Source: Faecalibacillus faecis
GTDB taxonomy: Bacteria > Bacillota_I > Bacilli_A > Erysipelotrichales > Coprobacillaceae
Assembly: GCF_003024675.1 (NCBI RefSeq)
Contig: NZ_PYLP01000007.1
Span: 43,287-107,286, forward strand
DNA length: 64,000 nt
Direction: 5' to 3'
The number at the start of each line of letters is the position of its first letter. Position 1 is the first letter of the stretch. Under the pieces are notes generated by a model. That model was not told the DNA's origin, ran no database searches, and was given only the letters and a program-made list of their open reading frames with translations. The position numbers were made by a program, and so were the translations under genes. Below, in pieces: positions 9,540 to 18,762 of this stretch.

Positions 9540-10192
9540 TAATCTAAACGATAGCCAAAGCCATAAATTGTACGAATGTTAATTTCTGGCATTTTTTTAC
9601 GCAAACGGCGAAGTGTATCGTCTACTACACGATCACTTCCAAAGTAATTTTCATCCCACACTTTTGATAAAACTTGTTCACGAGAAATCGCAAGGCCTTT
9701 ATTATTTAAAAAATACACAAGTAAATCATATTCTTTTGTTGTTAAAATAACTTCATTATTATGATAGAATACACGTCTTTTTTCTAAATCAACATCATAA
9801 CCATCTATTTGTATTTTTGATGGATTATCATAAGCTCTTTTTAATAAATTATTAATTCTTAAAATAACTTCTTTAATATTAAAAGGCTTTGTAATATAAT
9901 CATCCGATCCTTTTTCTAAACCAATAATACGATCGAACTCTTGGTCTCTTGCCGACATAAAGATAATTGGCATTTTAGGCTTTGATGCTTTAATTTCATT
10001 AAACAATTCAAAACCACTAGCCTTATCCAACATAATATCTATCAGCCATAAATGGACATCATCATCTTTATGAAGTAAAGCTTCATCATACGTATAAAAA
10101 GAACAAACACTATATCCTTCTTTTTCTAAATAGGTTCTTACTAAATCATTTAAATTCTTTTCATCATCTATAATATTAATCTTAAATAACAT
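9539..10192 (-). CDS. OmpR/PhoB-family response regulator
   Basis: The partner of the downstream kinase. The 217-aa protein has a receiver domain with the acidic pair at IIDDE, the phospho-acceptor Asp52 in LIDIML, a conserved MSARD segment and Lys in ITKPFN. The C-terminal winged helix ends in IRTIYGFGYRLD. The start is supported by GGGGTGAAG just upstream. The gene begins right after the glmM terminator, so it has its own promoter. Targets are unknown. Confidence 0.92.
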   Translation of the reverse strand: MLFKINIIDDEKNLNDLVRTYLEKEGYSVCSFYTYDEALLHKDDDVHLWLIDIMLDKASGFELFNEIKASKPKMPIIFMSARDQEFDRIIGLEKGSDDYITKPFNIKEVILRINNLLKRAYDNPSKIQIDGYDVDLEKRRVFYHNNEVILTTKEYDLLVYFLNNKGLAISREQVLSKVWDENYFGSDRVVDDTLRRLRKKMPEINIRTIYGFGYRLD

Positions 10193-10245
10193 TTTTTCTT
10201 CACCCCATCTTTATTCATACCATTTTTATTATGTCCATTATATAG

Positions 10246-10276
10246 AAAATATTGCCATAATCTATGGCAATATTTT
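10246..10276 (-). terminator. Terminator of the cdaA-cdaR-glmM operon
   Basis: A perfect 14-bp stem (AAAATATTGCCATA with its complement) and 3-nt loop lie 17 bp after glmM. The 3' arm ends in TTTT on the minus strand. Confidence 0.88.
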
Positions 10277-10292
10277 GTGAGAATATGTGATT

Positions 10293-11645
10293 TTAGTGTT
10301 TGATAATAAATCCTTGTTCTCTCATTTTTGAGATAATATAATCAACAGATTCTAAACACTTTTCGTTTGTATTTGCTTCAACCATAACACGTACAACTGG
10401 TTCAGTTCCAGATTCACGTACTAAAACACGTCCTTCATCACCTAATTTTGCTTCAACTTCTTTAATTGCTTCTTGCACTTTAGGATCATTTTGTGCTTCT
10501 TTTTTATCTCTAACGTAAACATTTTTCATTAATTGAGGATAGATAGTCACTGGTTCTACTAATTGAGCAAGTGTTTTCTTGCTTTCAATAACAGCTTCCA
10601 TGATTTTTAATGATGTTAAAATACCATCACCTGTTGTTGCATGTTTAGAGAAAATGATATGTCCTGATTGTTCTCCACCAATACAATGACCATTTTTTAC
10701 CATGTTTTCATTAACATATTTATCTCCAACAGCTGTTTTTTCGTATTTAATACCTTCTTTGTCTAATGCTTTATATAAACCTAAGTTAGACATAATTGTT
10801 GTAACAATTGTATTGTTTGATAATTCACCATGTTCTTTTAAGTATTTACCACAAACATAAAGAATTAAATCACCATCGATTACACGACCAAATTCATCAA
10901 CAGCTAAACAACGATCAGCATCTCCATCGTAAGCAAAACCAATATCTAAACCTTTTGATTTTACAAGTTCTTGTAAAGATTCAATATGAGTTGATCCACA
11001 GTTTGTATTAATATTTAAACCATCTGGTTCACTATGAATCACATAAGTCTTTGCACCTAAAGCATCAAAAACACTTTTTGCAAGATTAGAGCTTGCCCCA
11101 TTAGCACAATCTAATCCAACTCGAATATTTTTAAAAGCACGTGTAGGAATAGACATCAAATATCCCAAATATCTATTTCTTCCAACTGAGTAATCTGTTG
11201 CACAACCAATTCCATCTTTTGTTGCAAAAGGAATTTCATCAACTTCACCATCAATATATTTTTCAATTAAGTCTTCAACTTTAGCATCCATTTTATGACC
11301 ATTAGCATCTAAAACTTTGATTCCATTATCATAATAAGGATTGTGTGAAGCAGATATCATGATTCCGCAATCAAATCCATCAGTTCTTGTAATATAAGCA
11401 ACACTTGGTGTTGTTGTTACGTGCATTAAGGAAACATCAGCACCACTTGCTGTAAGTCCAGCAACAAGAGCATATTCAAGCATATATGAACTTCTTCTTG
11501 TATCTTTCCCAATAACAACTTGTGCATGGTCTTTATTTCGACCAAAATACCAACCTAAATAACGACCTACCTTATAGGCATGTTCTACTGTTAAAACTTT
11601 ATTGGCTTCTCCTCTAAAACCATCTGTCCCAAAATATTTTCCCAT
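10293..11645 (-). CDS. glmM: Phosphoglucosamine mutase
   Basis: It interconverts glucosamine-6-P and glucosamine-1-P on the way to UDP-GlcNAc for peptidoglycan. The 450-aa protein has the phosphoserine loop ISASHNP with Ser100 as the phosphorylated residue. The metal-binding loop is DGDADR, the sugar-binding loop GGEQSGH, and the C-terminal phosphate site RESGTEPVVRVM. AGGAGA precedes the ATG. It follows cdaR by 12 bp in the conserved cdaA-cdaR-glmM operon. In other Bacillota, GlmM binds CdaA and restrains it, tying c-di-AMP level to wall-precursor supply. Confidence 0.97.
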   Translation of the reverse strand: MGKYFGTDGFRGEANKVLTVEHAYKVGRYLGWYFGRNKDHAQVVIGKDTRRSSYMLEYALVAGLTASGADVSLMHVTTTPSVAYITRTDGFDCGIMISASHNPYYDNGIKVLDANGHKMDAKVEDLIEKYIDGEVDEIPFATKDGIGCATDYSVGRNRYLGYLMSIPTRAFKNIRVGLDCANGASSNLAKSVFDALGAKTYVIHSEPDGLNINTNCGSTHIESLQELVKSKGLDIGFAYDGDADRCLAVDEFGRVIDGDLILYVCGKYLKEHGELSNNTIVTTIMSNLGLYKALDKEGIKYEKTAVGDKYVNENMVKNGHCIGGEQSGHIIFSKHATTGDGILTSLKIMEAVIESKKTLAQLVEPVTIYPQLMKNVYVRDKKEAQNDPKVQEAIKEVEAKLGDEGRVLVRESGTEPVVRVMVEANTNEKCLESVDYIISKMREQGFIIKH

Positions 11646-11657
11646 TTTTAAAATCTC

Positions 11658-13067
11658 CTATTTTTTTATATTTACGCGAATTTGTTCATCGCTGTCTAAA
11701 CGATAACTTAAGGTTGAATCACTTAATTCAACTTCAAGTTTGACATTATGGCGTCCTTTTTTCAATCCACCAACATTAGCATAAACTTTAATATCCTCAT
11801 TTGTCAAGGCGTTTATACGCTCACTTGTTCCTGTTATGGTTAAATTACATGTATCTTGTGATAAAGTCACATTTCCGCTTTTTCCATTTTTTATATGAAT
11901 AGGAATATCGACGAATTGTCTTTGAGCTGATGGAACAATAGATATTGTTCCATCTACTGTTGTAAAGGACATTTTATTGACATCAGAAACACTTAAAAGT
12001 TTCAAATCTTTAAATGTTTTTCCTTCTTCTAAATCACTAATATCTACTTTAACTTTAACATTTTCAATATCCTTTAATTTACTTTCATCACCATAGATTT
12101 TAACTTTATCTTTTGAGAAAGTCATCGAATCAACAGCATAACCTGTCGCAATTGTTCCTGTATATTCAGGGACAAGTGGAACTGATTTACTATAGTTTGA
12201 AAGTGAACAATCAACCTTGACAGTAGAAGGAATAACACTTACATCTAAAGCCTTACCACTTCTATCATATGCCTTAATCTTACATTTTTGTGTAAACGAA
12301 TCGGTTACGCCTTTTAAATCAATAATTGCTTGAACAGAATAAACATTATCAATATTATCCTTCGACCCTCTTACTTCAACTTCACTATGTTCCATTGAAT
12401 CCACAGAAACAGAGCTTTTAGAGATTAAGCTATCTTCATTTTTAAAATGATATCCTAAACTAAACGTTTTTGTTACCTTTTGTGATACTGTTACTGTGAC
12501 TGTTTGAGGAACAATGAGAACTTCCAAGTTACTTGAAAAATTACGTGATTTTAATTCTACAGTTTGTTCACCTTCACCCACTCCTGAAAAATCAGCATAA
12601 ACTTCATAATTTTTCATGAATTTTGTATTATAAATGTCTATCGATGGTCCAACTAATCCTACACTTACGGTTTCTGGCATACCAGCTACAACAAAATCAT
12701 CTTGAAGATTTTCAATTTTCACCGGAACTGATTGAATATAATCTCCTGAATTCGGTGTTGAAAAAATACTATCAAAGTTTCCTCCATTGACTGTAAATAA
12801 TAAGATTGTCGCTAGAATAAATGAAAGTATTTTTAAAGAAAGTCCTGATTGCAACATTTTATCTAAAGTGGAGTTAATAAAGTTCATCACTTTAATTGCC
12901 CCATTAACAAAGGATTCTCCTTTTGAATCAATTTCTGCATTGATCATTTGTGTTGTTAGATGCTTTTCTTCTAGTTTCTCTGGGTTTTCTTTTTCTTTTG
13001 AAATAAATTTTAAGAAAAAATCAGTTGTTGAATCACGATGTTCTTGATCTTTTTTACTCATCATCAT
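11658..13067 (-). CDS. cdaR: CdaA regulatory protein CdaR (YbbR-domain protein)
   Basis: A membrane-anchored regulator of the CdaA diadenylate cyclase. The protein of about 469 aa has a cytoplasmic N-terminus and one TM segment (LKILSFILATILLFTV). Four YbbR repeats follow outside the cell, seen as recurring segments ending in VxVxI/V strands. Several ATGs cluster at 13079-13059; I place the start at 13067 because GAGG at 13074-13077 is 6 nt upstream. The overlap with the end of cdaA is then a few codons at most. The conserved operon position supports the assignment. Confidence 0.9.
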   Translation of the reverse strand: MMMSKKDQEHRDSTTDFFLKFISKEKENPEKLEEKHLTTQMINAEIDSKGESFVNGAIKVMNFINSTLDKMLQSGLSLKILSFILATILLFTVNGGNFDSIFSTPNSGDYIQSVPVKIENLQDDFVVAGMPETVSVGLVGPSIDIYNTKFMKNYEVYADFSGVGEGEQTVELKSRNFSSNLEVLIVPQTVTVTVSQKVTKTFSLGYHFKNEDSLISKSSVSVDSMEHSEVEVRGSKDNIDNVYSVQAIIDLKGVTDSFTQKCKIKAYDRSGKALDVSVIPSTVKVDCSLSNYSKSVPLVPEYTGTIATGYAVDSMTFSKDKVKIYGDESKLKDIENVKVKVDISDLEEGKTFKDLKLLSVSDVNKMSFTTVDGTISIVPSAQRQFVDIPIHIKNGKSGNVTLSQDTCNLTITGTSERINALTNEDIKVYANVGGLKKGRHNVKLEVELSDSTLSYRLDSDEQIRVNIKK

Positions 13068-13866
13068 CACCATCCTCATCTTCTGATTTAAACCATTCTA
13101 GTTCATTAACAAGACTTGCTCTTAATTCTTTTCTCGGAATTTTAATAAGTTCCCCTTTAATAGCAAAAGAAATCGTTCCCGTTTCTTCAGAAACAACAAT
13201 TGTAAGAGAATCGGTGATTTCACTAATTCCTAAAGCCGCACGGTGTCTTGCCCCATAAATCGGTGAAAGATCACGTTGAGTCGGTGGGAAAAAGGCCGCT
13301 GCACAAACAATACGATCATCTCTAATAATGACAGCTCCATCATGTAAAGGTGTCCCTTCCCAAAATATCGTATTAAATAATTCAGATTTTATATCTGCAT
13401 TAATTTTAGTACCCGTATTAATGTAATCAATTAATGATTGTCCTCTTTCAAAAGTAATCAAAGCTCCTGTTTGGGTTTCCGAAAGCTTTGTAACTGAATC
13501 AACAATTTCATCGAGCATATGTTCCTTTTGATCATTAGATAAATGATCCATATGATACTCTCTTTTCGTTTGTCCCATTTTTTCAAGTAAAGAACGAATT
13601 TCTGGCTGGAAAATAACAATGATGGCAATAATCCCCCACGTTAAAACCGTATCCACTAAATAAGACATTGTTGAAAGTCCTAAAACACTTGTGACTAATT
13701 TAATAAGTAAAATAATAAGAACACCTTTAAACAGTTGCATTGTTCTCATATTTTGTTTAAACATACTAATGCCTAAATATAAAATATACCACACTAACAA
13801 CAAATCAATCAGTGTACGAATAATATTCATAATTAAAGAGAAGTTTACTTCTATACCTGTTAACAT
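13054..13866 (-). CDS. cdaA: Diadenylate cyclase CdaA
   Basis: It makes c-di-AMP from two ATP; c-di-AMP controls K+ transport and turgor in Bacillota. The 270-aa protein has three predicted TM helices within residues 12-86. The DisA_N/DAC domain has its catalytic DGA motif at 176-178 and the RHR motif at 207-209 in GARHRAALG. Both are needed for activity, so it should be an active enzyme. It is first in the cdaA-cdaR-glmM operon. A c-di-AMP-responsive class of K+ transporter (ktrAB) is encoded about 46 kb away in this window. Confidence 0.97.
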   Translation of the reverse strand: MLTGIEVNFSLIMNIIRTLIDLLLVWYILYLGISMFKQNMRTMQLFKGVLIILLIKLVTSVLGLSTMSYLVDTVLTWGIIAIIVIFQPEIRSLLEKMGQTKREYHMDHLSNDQKEHMLDEIVDSVTKLSETQTGALITFERGQSLIDYINTGTKINADIKSELFNTIFWEGTPLHDGAVIIRDDRIVCAAAFFPPTQRDLSPIYGARHRAALGISEITDSLTIVVSEETGTISFAIKGELIKIPRKELRASLVNELEWFKSEDEDGDDDE

Positions 13867-13919
13867 TCTATCGCCTACTTTCTTTAAATTTATTATACTT
13901 GATGTTTTTCATTTTATAA

Positions 13920-13957
13920 AGAAAAGATAGGTTTTTATTCAAAACCTACCTTTTCTT
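13920..13957. terminator. Bidirectional hairpin beyond the cdaA promoter region
   Basis: The arms AAAAGATAGGTTTT and AAAACCTACCTTTT (one mismatch) are flanked by A-rich and T-rich ends, so they can stop transcription on either strand. It overlaps the 3' end of the symporter remnant. Confidence 0.7.
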
Positions 13958-14349
13958 CTTTATTATTAATAAATCTTTAAATTCCTCAATATTAATTTTA
14001 TAACCATGTTCTTTCTTTTTTAAAGCTTCTAAAACATCTTGATATCTTTTTTTGTAAGAGGATTTGTTATCATACAAATAATCGAAATAAGTAAACAAAC
14101 ACAGGTAACTCCTATAAATAAAACAGCAATTCCATGTTGTGTATATAAAGTTTGTGTAGCTTTTTGACCATTATAGCCTATCCAATCCATACAATTTCCT
14201 AAAATACTAACCCCTATAGCAGCGGCTATTTTTTGTGAAACAGTTGCCATTGAATAGAAAATACCATCTTTTCTAACATCGTTTATCAAACAATCCACTT
14301 CAACACAATCACTAATCATTGCATAAATCACTTGGTATAAAGCATTCAA
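13946..14349 (-). pseudogene. GPH-family sugar:cation symporter, C-terminal remnant with frameshift
   Basis: The reading frame starting at 14349 resembles the last third of MelB/XylP-type glycoside-pentoside-hexuronide symporters. AMISDCVEVDCLINDVRKDG matches the segment with the family's conserved D/E loop, followed by two TM segments. The first frame ends at a TAG after KKDIKMF. One extra base in a run of seven A at 14042-14049 would continue into RYQDVLEALKKKEHGYK and end at 13946-13948. The 5' two-thirds of the gene is missing: it stops abruptly next to the opposite-strand remnant at 14365. So the gene is both truncated and frameshifted. Confidence 0.75.
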
Positions 14350-14364
14350 TCAACATATTATAAA

Positions 14365-14895
14365 ATGATTCACATGACGGAAACCAAGTGTCAACTCATT
14401 ACCAAAGCAAATCAAATCATGACAAATATGGTTTATGTCGAATATCGAGATGAAATAAAAATCATTAAAAGCGAACACATTTCTTTTAACAGTAATGAAA
14501 TCACACAATATAAAATTTTAGGAGAACATATTAAATACAGAAGAAAACAAAACCATTCTTTAGGTCACGCCATTAGTGGGATGGTTGAATGGAAGAAGAT
14601 GTTAGCCTCTGATAGAAAGAAAACTTTTTATCAATATTATTACACAATTTTAGATAATCAGTTAGAAAATGAAAATTATGATACCATTCCATCTGGTAAT
14701 TATTTAGTTGTTTATCATAAAGGAACTTATGAAACATCTTATCAATCTTATCATCTCTTTTTAGATTATGCTAAAAAAAATCATCTCATATTAGATGATA
14801 TTGCTTATGATGAAAGCTTAATCGATGAACTTATTGAAGCAAATCCTCAAAACTATATTACACAAATTAGTGTCAAATTTAAAAAAGAGCTCTAA
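14365..14895 (+). pseudogene. MerR-type regulator remnant (GyrI-like effector-binding domain without DNA-binding domain)
   Basis: The 176-aa frame looks like the C-terminal effector-binding half of BmrR/MerR-type multidrug regulators. Conserved stretches are IPSGNYLVVYHKGTYETSYQSY and a final YITQISVKF strand. No helix-turn-helix precedes it, no ribosome site is seen before the ATG, and the frame is open only back to 14341. Together with the facing symporter remnant this looks like the product of one deletion between two divergent genes. It could still be a free-standing GyrI-like small-molecule-binding protein. Confidence 0.5.
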
Positions 14896-14906
14896 AAAGA
14901 GCTCTT
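14883..14906. terminator. Bidirectional terminator between the MerR-like remnant and typA
   Basis: AAGAGCTC and GAGCTCTT arms with an AAAAA-type loop; T-runs on the minus strand after typA and A-runs on the other side. It includes the stop codon of the plus-strand frame. Confidence 0.8.
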
Positions 14907-16722
14907 ACGCATTATTTTTTCTATATTGTTGTCTTCTTTCGTTTTCAGTTAAATAGCGTTTTCTTAAACGAATATTTTCAGGTGTTACTTCAACAAGTTC
15001 ATCTTCATTAATATAATCTAAACAAGATTCTAGATTAAATTGACGAGGTCTTTTTAAAACAACTGTTGAATCTTTTGATGATGAACGAGTATTTGTCATT
15101 TGTTTTCCTTTAGTAACATTAACTGTTAAATCATTATCTCTACTGTGTTCACCAACGATCATACCTTCATATACGTCAACACCAGGACCAACAAACATTA
15201 CTCCACGGTCTTCAACACTTCCAAGTGAATAAGCTGTTGTTTGTCCACTATCAATTGAAATTAAAACACCTAAGTTTCTCTTACCAACTGTTTCACCTTC
15301 CATTGGACGATAGTCAATGAATGAGTGAGAAATAATTCCATATCCTTTTGTCATTGTTAAGAAATTTGTCATAAACCCAAATAAACCTCTTGATGGAATT
15401 GTATAAACAACACGTGTTTGTCCATCACGAGAATCCATTGTTTCTAAGACACCTCGACGATATCCAAGCGATTCAATAACAGCTCCAATACAATCATCAG
15501 GTGCTTCAATTGTTACTTCTTCATATGGCTCACAAATAACACCATCGATTTCTTTCATGATTGCTTTAGGTTTAGAAACTTGTAATTCATAACCTTCACG
15601 TCTCATATTTTCAATTAAGATAGATAGATGTAATTCTCCACGTCCAGAAACGATCCATTCTTCTTTATTTTGGATTCTTTCAATTTTTAAAGATACATCT
15701 CTATTTGTTTCTTTAAATAATCTTTCTTCAATTTGTCTTGCTGTCACAAATTTACCATCTTGTCCAGCAAATGGTGAGGTATTTGTACCAAAAACCATTT
15801 GAATTGTTGGTTCATCGACATGTAATAATGGTAAAGCTTCTTCTTGACCTGTTGTACAAACAGTTTCACCTACACCAATATCAGCAAGACCAGCAATGGC
15901 AACGATATCTCCTGCACTTGCTTCTTCAATTTCAATACGGTGTAAACCAATAAATCCATAAAGTTTTTGAATTCTAAATTGTGTGTGACTTCCATCAGCT
16001 CTTACACAAGTTACAGATTCATTAACATGAATTTTACCTCTTTGAATACGTCCAATTCCAATACGTCCTACATAATCATTATAATCTAATAAAGCTGGTT
16101 GGAATTGTAATGGCCCATCTACATCAACTAATGGTTCAGGGATTTCTTTGATAATCATATCAAATAAACAATCCATATTTGGTACTTGTGTTGAAATATC
16201 AGGATCTAAACTTGATGTTCCTTGTAAAGCTGAAGTATAGATTGTTGGGAATTCTAATTGGTCATCATCAGCACCTAATTCCATAAATAATTCTAAAACT
16301 TCATCCATAACTTCATCAATACGTGTTACAGGTCTATCTACTTTATTAATAACAACGATTGGTTTTACTTTAGCAGCTAATGCTTTCTTTAATACGAAAC
16401 GTGTTTGTGGCATTGTTCCTTCATAAGCATCTACTACTAATAAAACACCATCTACCATGTTCATGATACGTTCTACTTCTCCACCAAAGTCAGCATGACC
16501 TGGTGTGTCCATGATATTGATTCGATAATCTTTATAATTAATTGCTGTATTTTTAGCAAGAATTGTAATTCCTCTTTCTCTTTCAAGGGCATTGCTATCC
16601 ATAGCACGTTCGTTGATTTGTTCACGATCTTCTAATGTTCCAGATAGCTTTAATAATTGATCTACTAATGTTGTTTTTCCATGGTCTACATGGGCAATAA
16701 TCGCTATATTTCTAATATTCAT
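14905..16722 (-). CDS. typA: Ribosome-associated GTPase TypA/BipA
   Basis: A translational GTPase of the EF-G/LepA superfamily that binds 70S ribosomes and helps ribosome assembly and stress growth. The 605-aa length is usual. G1 AHVDHGKTT is at 10-18, G3 DTPGHADFGGE and G4 NKVDRP follow. The BipA-specific C-terminal domain contains the basic loop GKQMTNTRSSSKD. GGGAG precedes the ATG and a good promoter lies just upstream. It is monocistronic, between two terminators. Confidence 0.97.
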   Translation of the reverse strand: MNIRNIAIIAHVDHGKTTLVDQLLKLSGTLEDREQINERAMDSNALERERGITILAKNTAINYKDYRINIMDTPGHADFGGEVERIMNMVDGVLLVVDAYEGTMPQTRFVLKKALAAKVKPIVVINKVDRPVTRIDEVMDEVLELFMELGADDDQLEFPTIYTSALQGTSSLDPDISTQVPNMDCLFDMIIKEIPEPLVDVDGPLQFQPALLDYNDYVGRIGIGRIQRGKIHVNESVTCVRADGSHTQFRIQKLYGFIGLHRIEIEEASAGDIVAIAGLADIGVGETVCTTGQEEALPLLHVDEPTIQMVFGTNTSPFAGQDGKFVTARQIEERLFKETNRDVSLKIERIQNKEEWIVSGRGELHLSILIENMRREGYELQVSKPKAIMKEIDGVICEPYEEVTIEAPDDCIGAVIESLGYRRGVLETMDSRDGQTRVVYTIPSRGLFGFMTNFLTMTKGYGIISHSFIDYRPMEGETVGKRNLGVLISIDSGQTTAYSLGSVEDRGVMFVGPGVDVYEGMIVGEHSRDNDLTVNVTKGKQMTNTRSSSKDSTVVLKRPRQFNLESCLDYINEDELVEVTPENIRLRKRYLTENERRQQYRKNNA

Positions 16723-16750
16723 ACGCTACTCTCCCTTCAATAACTTCCTC

Positions 16751-16778
16751 ATTATATCACAATAATTTCAATTGTCAT
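16751..16778 (-). promoter_or_regulatory. Promoter of typA
   Basis: Minus strand -35 ATGACA (16773-16778), 16-nt spacer, -10 TATAAT (16751-16756), about 30 nt upstream of the typA ATG. Confidence 0.65.
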
Positions 16779-16827
16779 TATTTATTTTAATATGTCAAAA
16801 ACAATTTTCAATGTAAGAGTTTACACT

Positions 16828-17622
16828 TTATTTTTGACTCAAAACTTCTTTTTTTATAACTTCTAATACACCTTGATGATCATTACTTTTTGCAATACCA
16901 TAAGCAATATCTTTAATCCGTGGTACTGCATTAGCCATGGCATAACTATATTTAACAGATTTTAATAAAGTATAATCATTCATTTGATCACCAAAAGCCA
17001 TACATTCTTCTGGTTTAATATCCAATTCTCTTTGTAAGAGTTTTATAGCAACACCTTTATTAATATCCTCGTTTTGAATATCAATCCATTCATTACCAGA
17101 AGTTGTTGCTTTAACACCTTTATCTAAACCACAAGCAATATCATCTGCATAACGAATGATTTGATGATTTGGATCATAAATAGCAATCTTCATAATTTCA
17201 TCATCAATATCATCATAACTCTCTACGAATTGGTAATTACAATAATACGTGCGTACCACAGGTTCTAAATGTTTAAATTCATTTAAACAATAAGCACTTT
17301 TAACCCCACATAAAATCATATTCAATTCTGGATGAGATTCTACTAATTGAATCACCGCTTGTACTTGTTCTTTTTTTAACGTATTTGTTGCAATCAATTT
17401 TGCTCCCTTAGCAATATAACTTCCATTTTCTCCTATGAAATACATTTCATTAGAAATCGGTAAAAATTTTTGATACAAACGGAAATATTGATTTCCTGAT
17501 GCAATCACAAATTTTATTTTTCTTTTTCTAAGTTCCTCAAAAATATCAAAAAATTCCATAGAAAATCTTTTAGATGAATCTAAAAAAGTTCCATCCATGT
17601 CTGTCGCAATTAATTTAATCAT
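16828..17622 (-). CDS. HAD-superfamily (Cof-type) phosphatase
   Basis: A cytoplasmic sugar-phosphate or flavin-type phosphatase; substrate unknown. The 264-aa protein has the HAD motif I DMDGT with the nucleophile Asp8 and acid/base Asp10. Motif II is VIASGN, Lys lies in NKGVAIK, and motif IV AFGDQMND is near the end. The large C2 cap between motifs II and III is typical of Cof/YkrA-type IIB HAD enzymes. GGGG upstream supports the start. It appears to be transcribed alone. Confidence 0.9.
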   Translation of the reverse strand: MIKLIATDMDGTFLDSSKRFSMEFFDIFEELRKRKIKFVIASGNQYFRLYQKFLPISNEMYFIGENGSYIAKGAKLIATNTLKKEQVQAVIQLVESHPELNMILCGVKSAYCLNEFKHLEPVVRTYYCNYQFVESYDDIDDEIMKIAIYDPNHQIIRYADDIACGLDKGVKATTSGNEWIDIQNEDINKGVAIKLLQRELDIKPEECMAFGDQMNDYTLLKSVKYSYAMANAVPRIKDIAYGIAKSNDHQGVLEVIKKEVLSQK

Positions 17623-17689
17623 TAACTTATCCCCTTTATCTTCAAAAACATATTAAAGAAATATGATTTATTTTTCAATAAAAACAAAA

Positions 17690-17713
17690 AGAAAAGTACG
17701 ATTTTTCGCACCT
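17690..17713 (-). terminator. Terminator after the Rpn-family gene
   Basis: A short stem GTGCGA/TCGTAC with one G-U pair and an AAAA loop is followed by TTTTCTTTTTG on the minus strand. Confidence 0.6.
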
Positions 17714-18693
17714 TACTTACCTATTACTTGTTTTATTTCATCTAAGCTCTTATCTTCAAAAAGAAGTTCTAAGATTTCATCATATTGTTTCTCTGTGAGA
17801 TTTTCCAACCAACTTATATCTTCATTTGGGTATTTCTTTTGATAGAATTTTACGACTTGTACTTTGATCTTTTCTCTTTTTTCTTCCAATGCCTTTATTT
17901 TCTCTTCTTCCGCATTTTTTGCTTTTTCTAGTGCTTTTGATTTTTCTTCTTCTGCACTTTGTAACGCTTCCACTACTTTTTCATAGTTTCTTTGTTTTGC
18001 CTTTTGTTGGCTTTGAAATTTTGCGATGGCTAGTGCTTCATCTTTTAAGTCGTCATTTTCCATGAATTTATCATATTTTTTCTTCATGATTCTCCCCACC
18101 TTTGTCAGGTTTATTCTATCACATTCATTCCCTTTTTCAATTAAATTGACAATCTCTTCTAATTCATTTAAGTTTTCTTCTCCCTTTTCTTCAATAATTC
18201 GATTAATTTCTTTCATAAAGACAAAATACATATAGATCAAACTTCTTTGATTATCATGATATTTATTCCCTGTGTTACTAAATTCTCTCACCAATTCATG
18301 ATATTCTTTATCATATTCATGATAGAGTACGATTTGATAAAACGGTTTAAGTTGATTGTAGTCATCTCCTTCTTCTATCTGCATAGCAATATTTTTACAG
18401 GCATAATATTGAAATCTCTTGAAGACATTTTCAAAATCATCATAAGCTTGGATTTCAATATTGACAGTTTCTCCTTCACTTGTTTTTACTCTTACATCCA
18501 AAACCGCTCTTTTTTCACGATAATGACTAGGAAGTAATTCTGTATTTTTTACATACAGTTCTTTACATTTTAAAGGCGTTACTGCTTCGATAATTGTTTT
18601 TAATAAATACATACACTCTTGATCTTCATTGTTGTAGACAAAATATTTAAATAATAGGTCGTTATAAAATGGGATATTCTTTTCTTTGTCCAT
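17713..18693 (-). CDS. Rpn-family recombination-promoting nuclease / PD-(D/E)XK transposase-like protein
   Basis: A cytoplasmic protein of the Rpn/YhgA-like family; studied members promote RecA-independent recombination and have DNase activity. I start it at 18693 (326 aa) because AGGAGG lies 7 nt upstream; the longer frame to 18744 has no such site. The N-terminal half carries the nuclease core with the E-x-Q motif in NIEIQAYDDF. The C-terminal half is a Glu/Lys-rich coiled coil with a repeat of the type EEEKxKALEKAKNAEEE. A broken relative lies at 36.5-37.2 kb. Confidence 0.85.
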   Translation of the reverse strand: MDKEKNIPFYNDLLFKYFVYNNEDQECMYLLKTIIEAVTPLKCKELYVKNTELLPSHYREKRAVLDVRVKTSEGETVNIEIQAYDDFENVFKRFQYYACKNIAMQIEEGDDYNQLKPFYQIVLYHEYDKEYHELVREFSNTGNKYHDNQRSLIYMYFVFMKEINRIIEEKGEENLNELEEIVNLIEKGNECDRINLTKVGRIMKKKYDKFMENDDLKDEALAIAKFQSQQKAKQRNYEKVVEALQSAEEEKSKALEKAKNAEEEKIKALEEKREKIKVQVVKFYQKKYPNEDISWLENLTEKQYDEILELLFEDKSLDEIKQVIGK

Positions 18694-18762
18694 ACTTTTT
18701 CCTCCTACTCGTATATTCGTCACTTCTTTCCGTTTTTTCTTCAAAAAAATAAAAAAAAGGAT

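Noticed and set aside
10808..11011. Plus-strand open frames inside glmM, typA, murB, malQ, ileS and similar genes
   Set aside because: They are antisense shadows of conserved genes, with no ribosome sites and with low-complexity translations.
14029..14349. Intact small membrane protein of 106 aa
   Set aside because: It matches only the last part of a GPH symporter, and the family sequence continues after a one-base shift, so it is a remnant rather than a gene.
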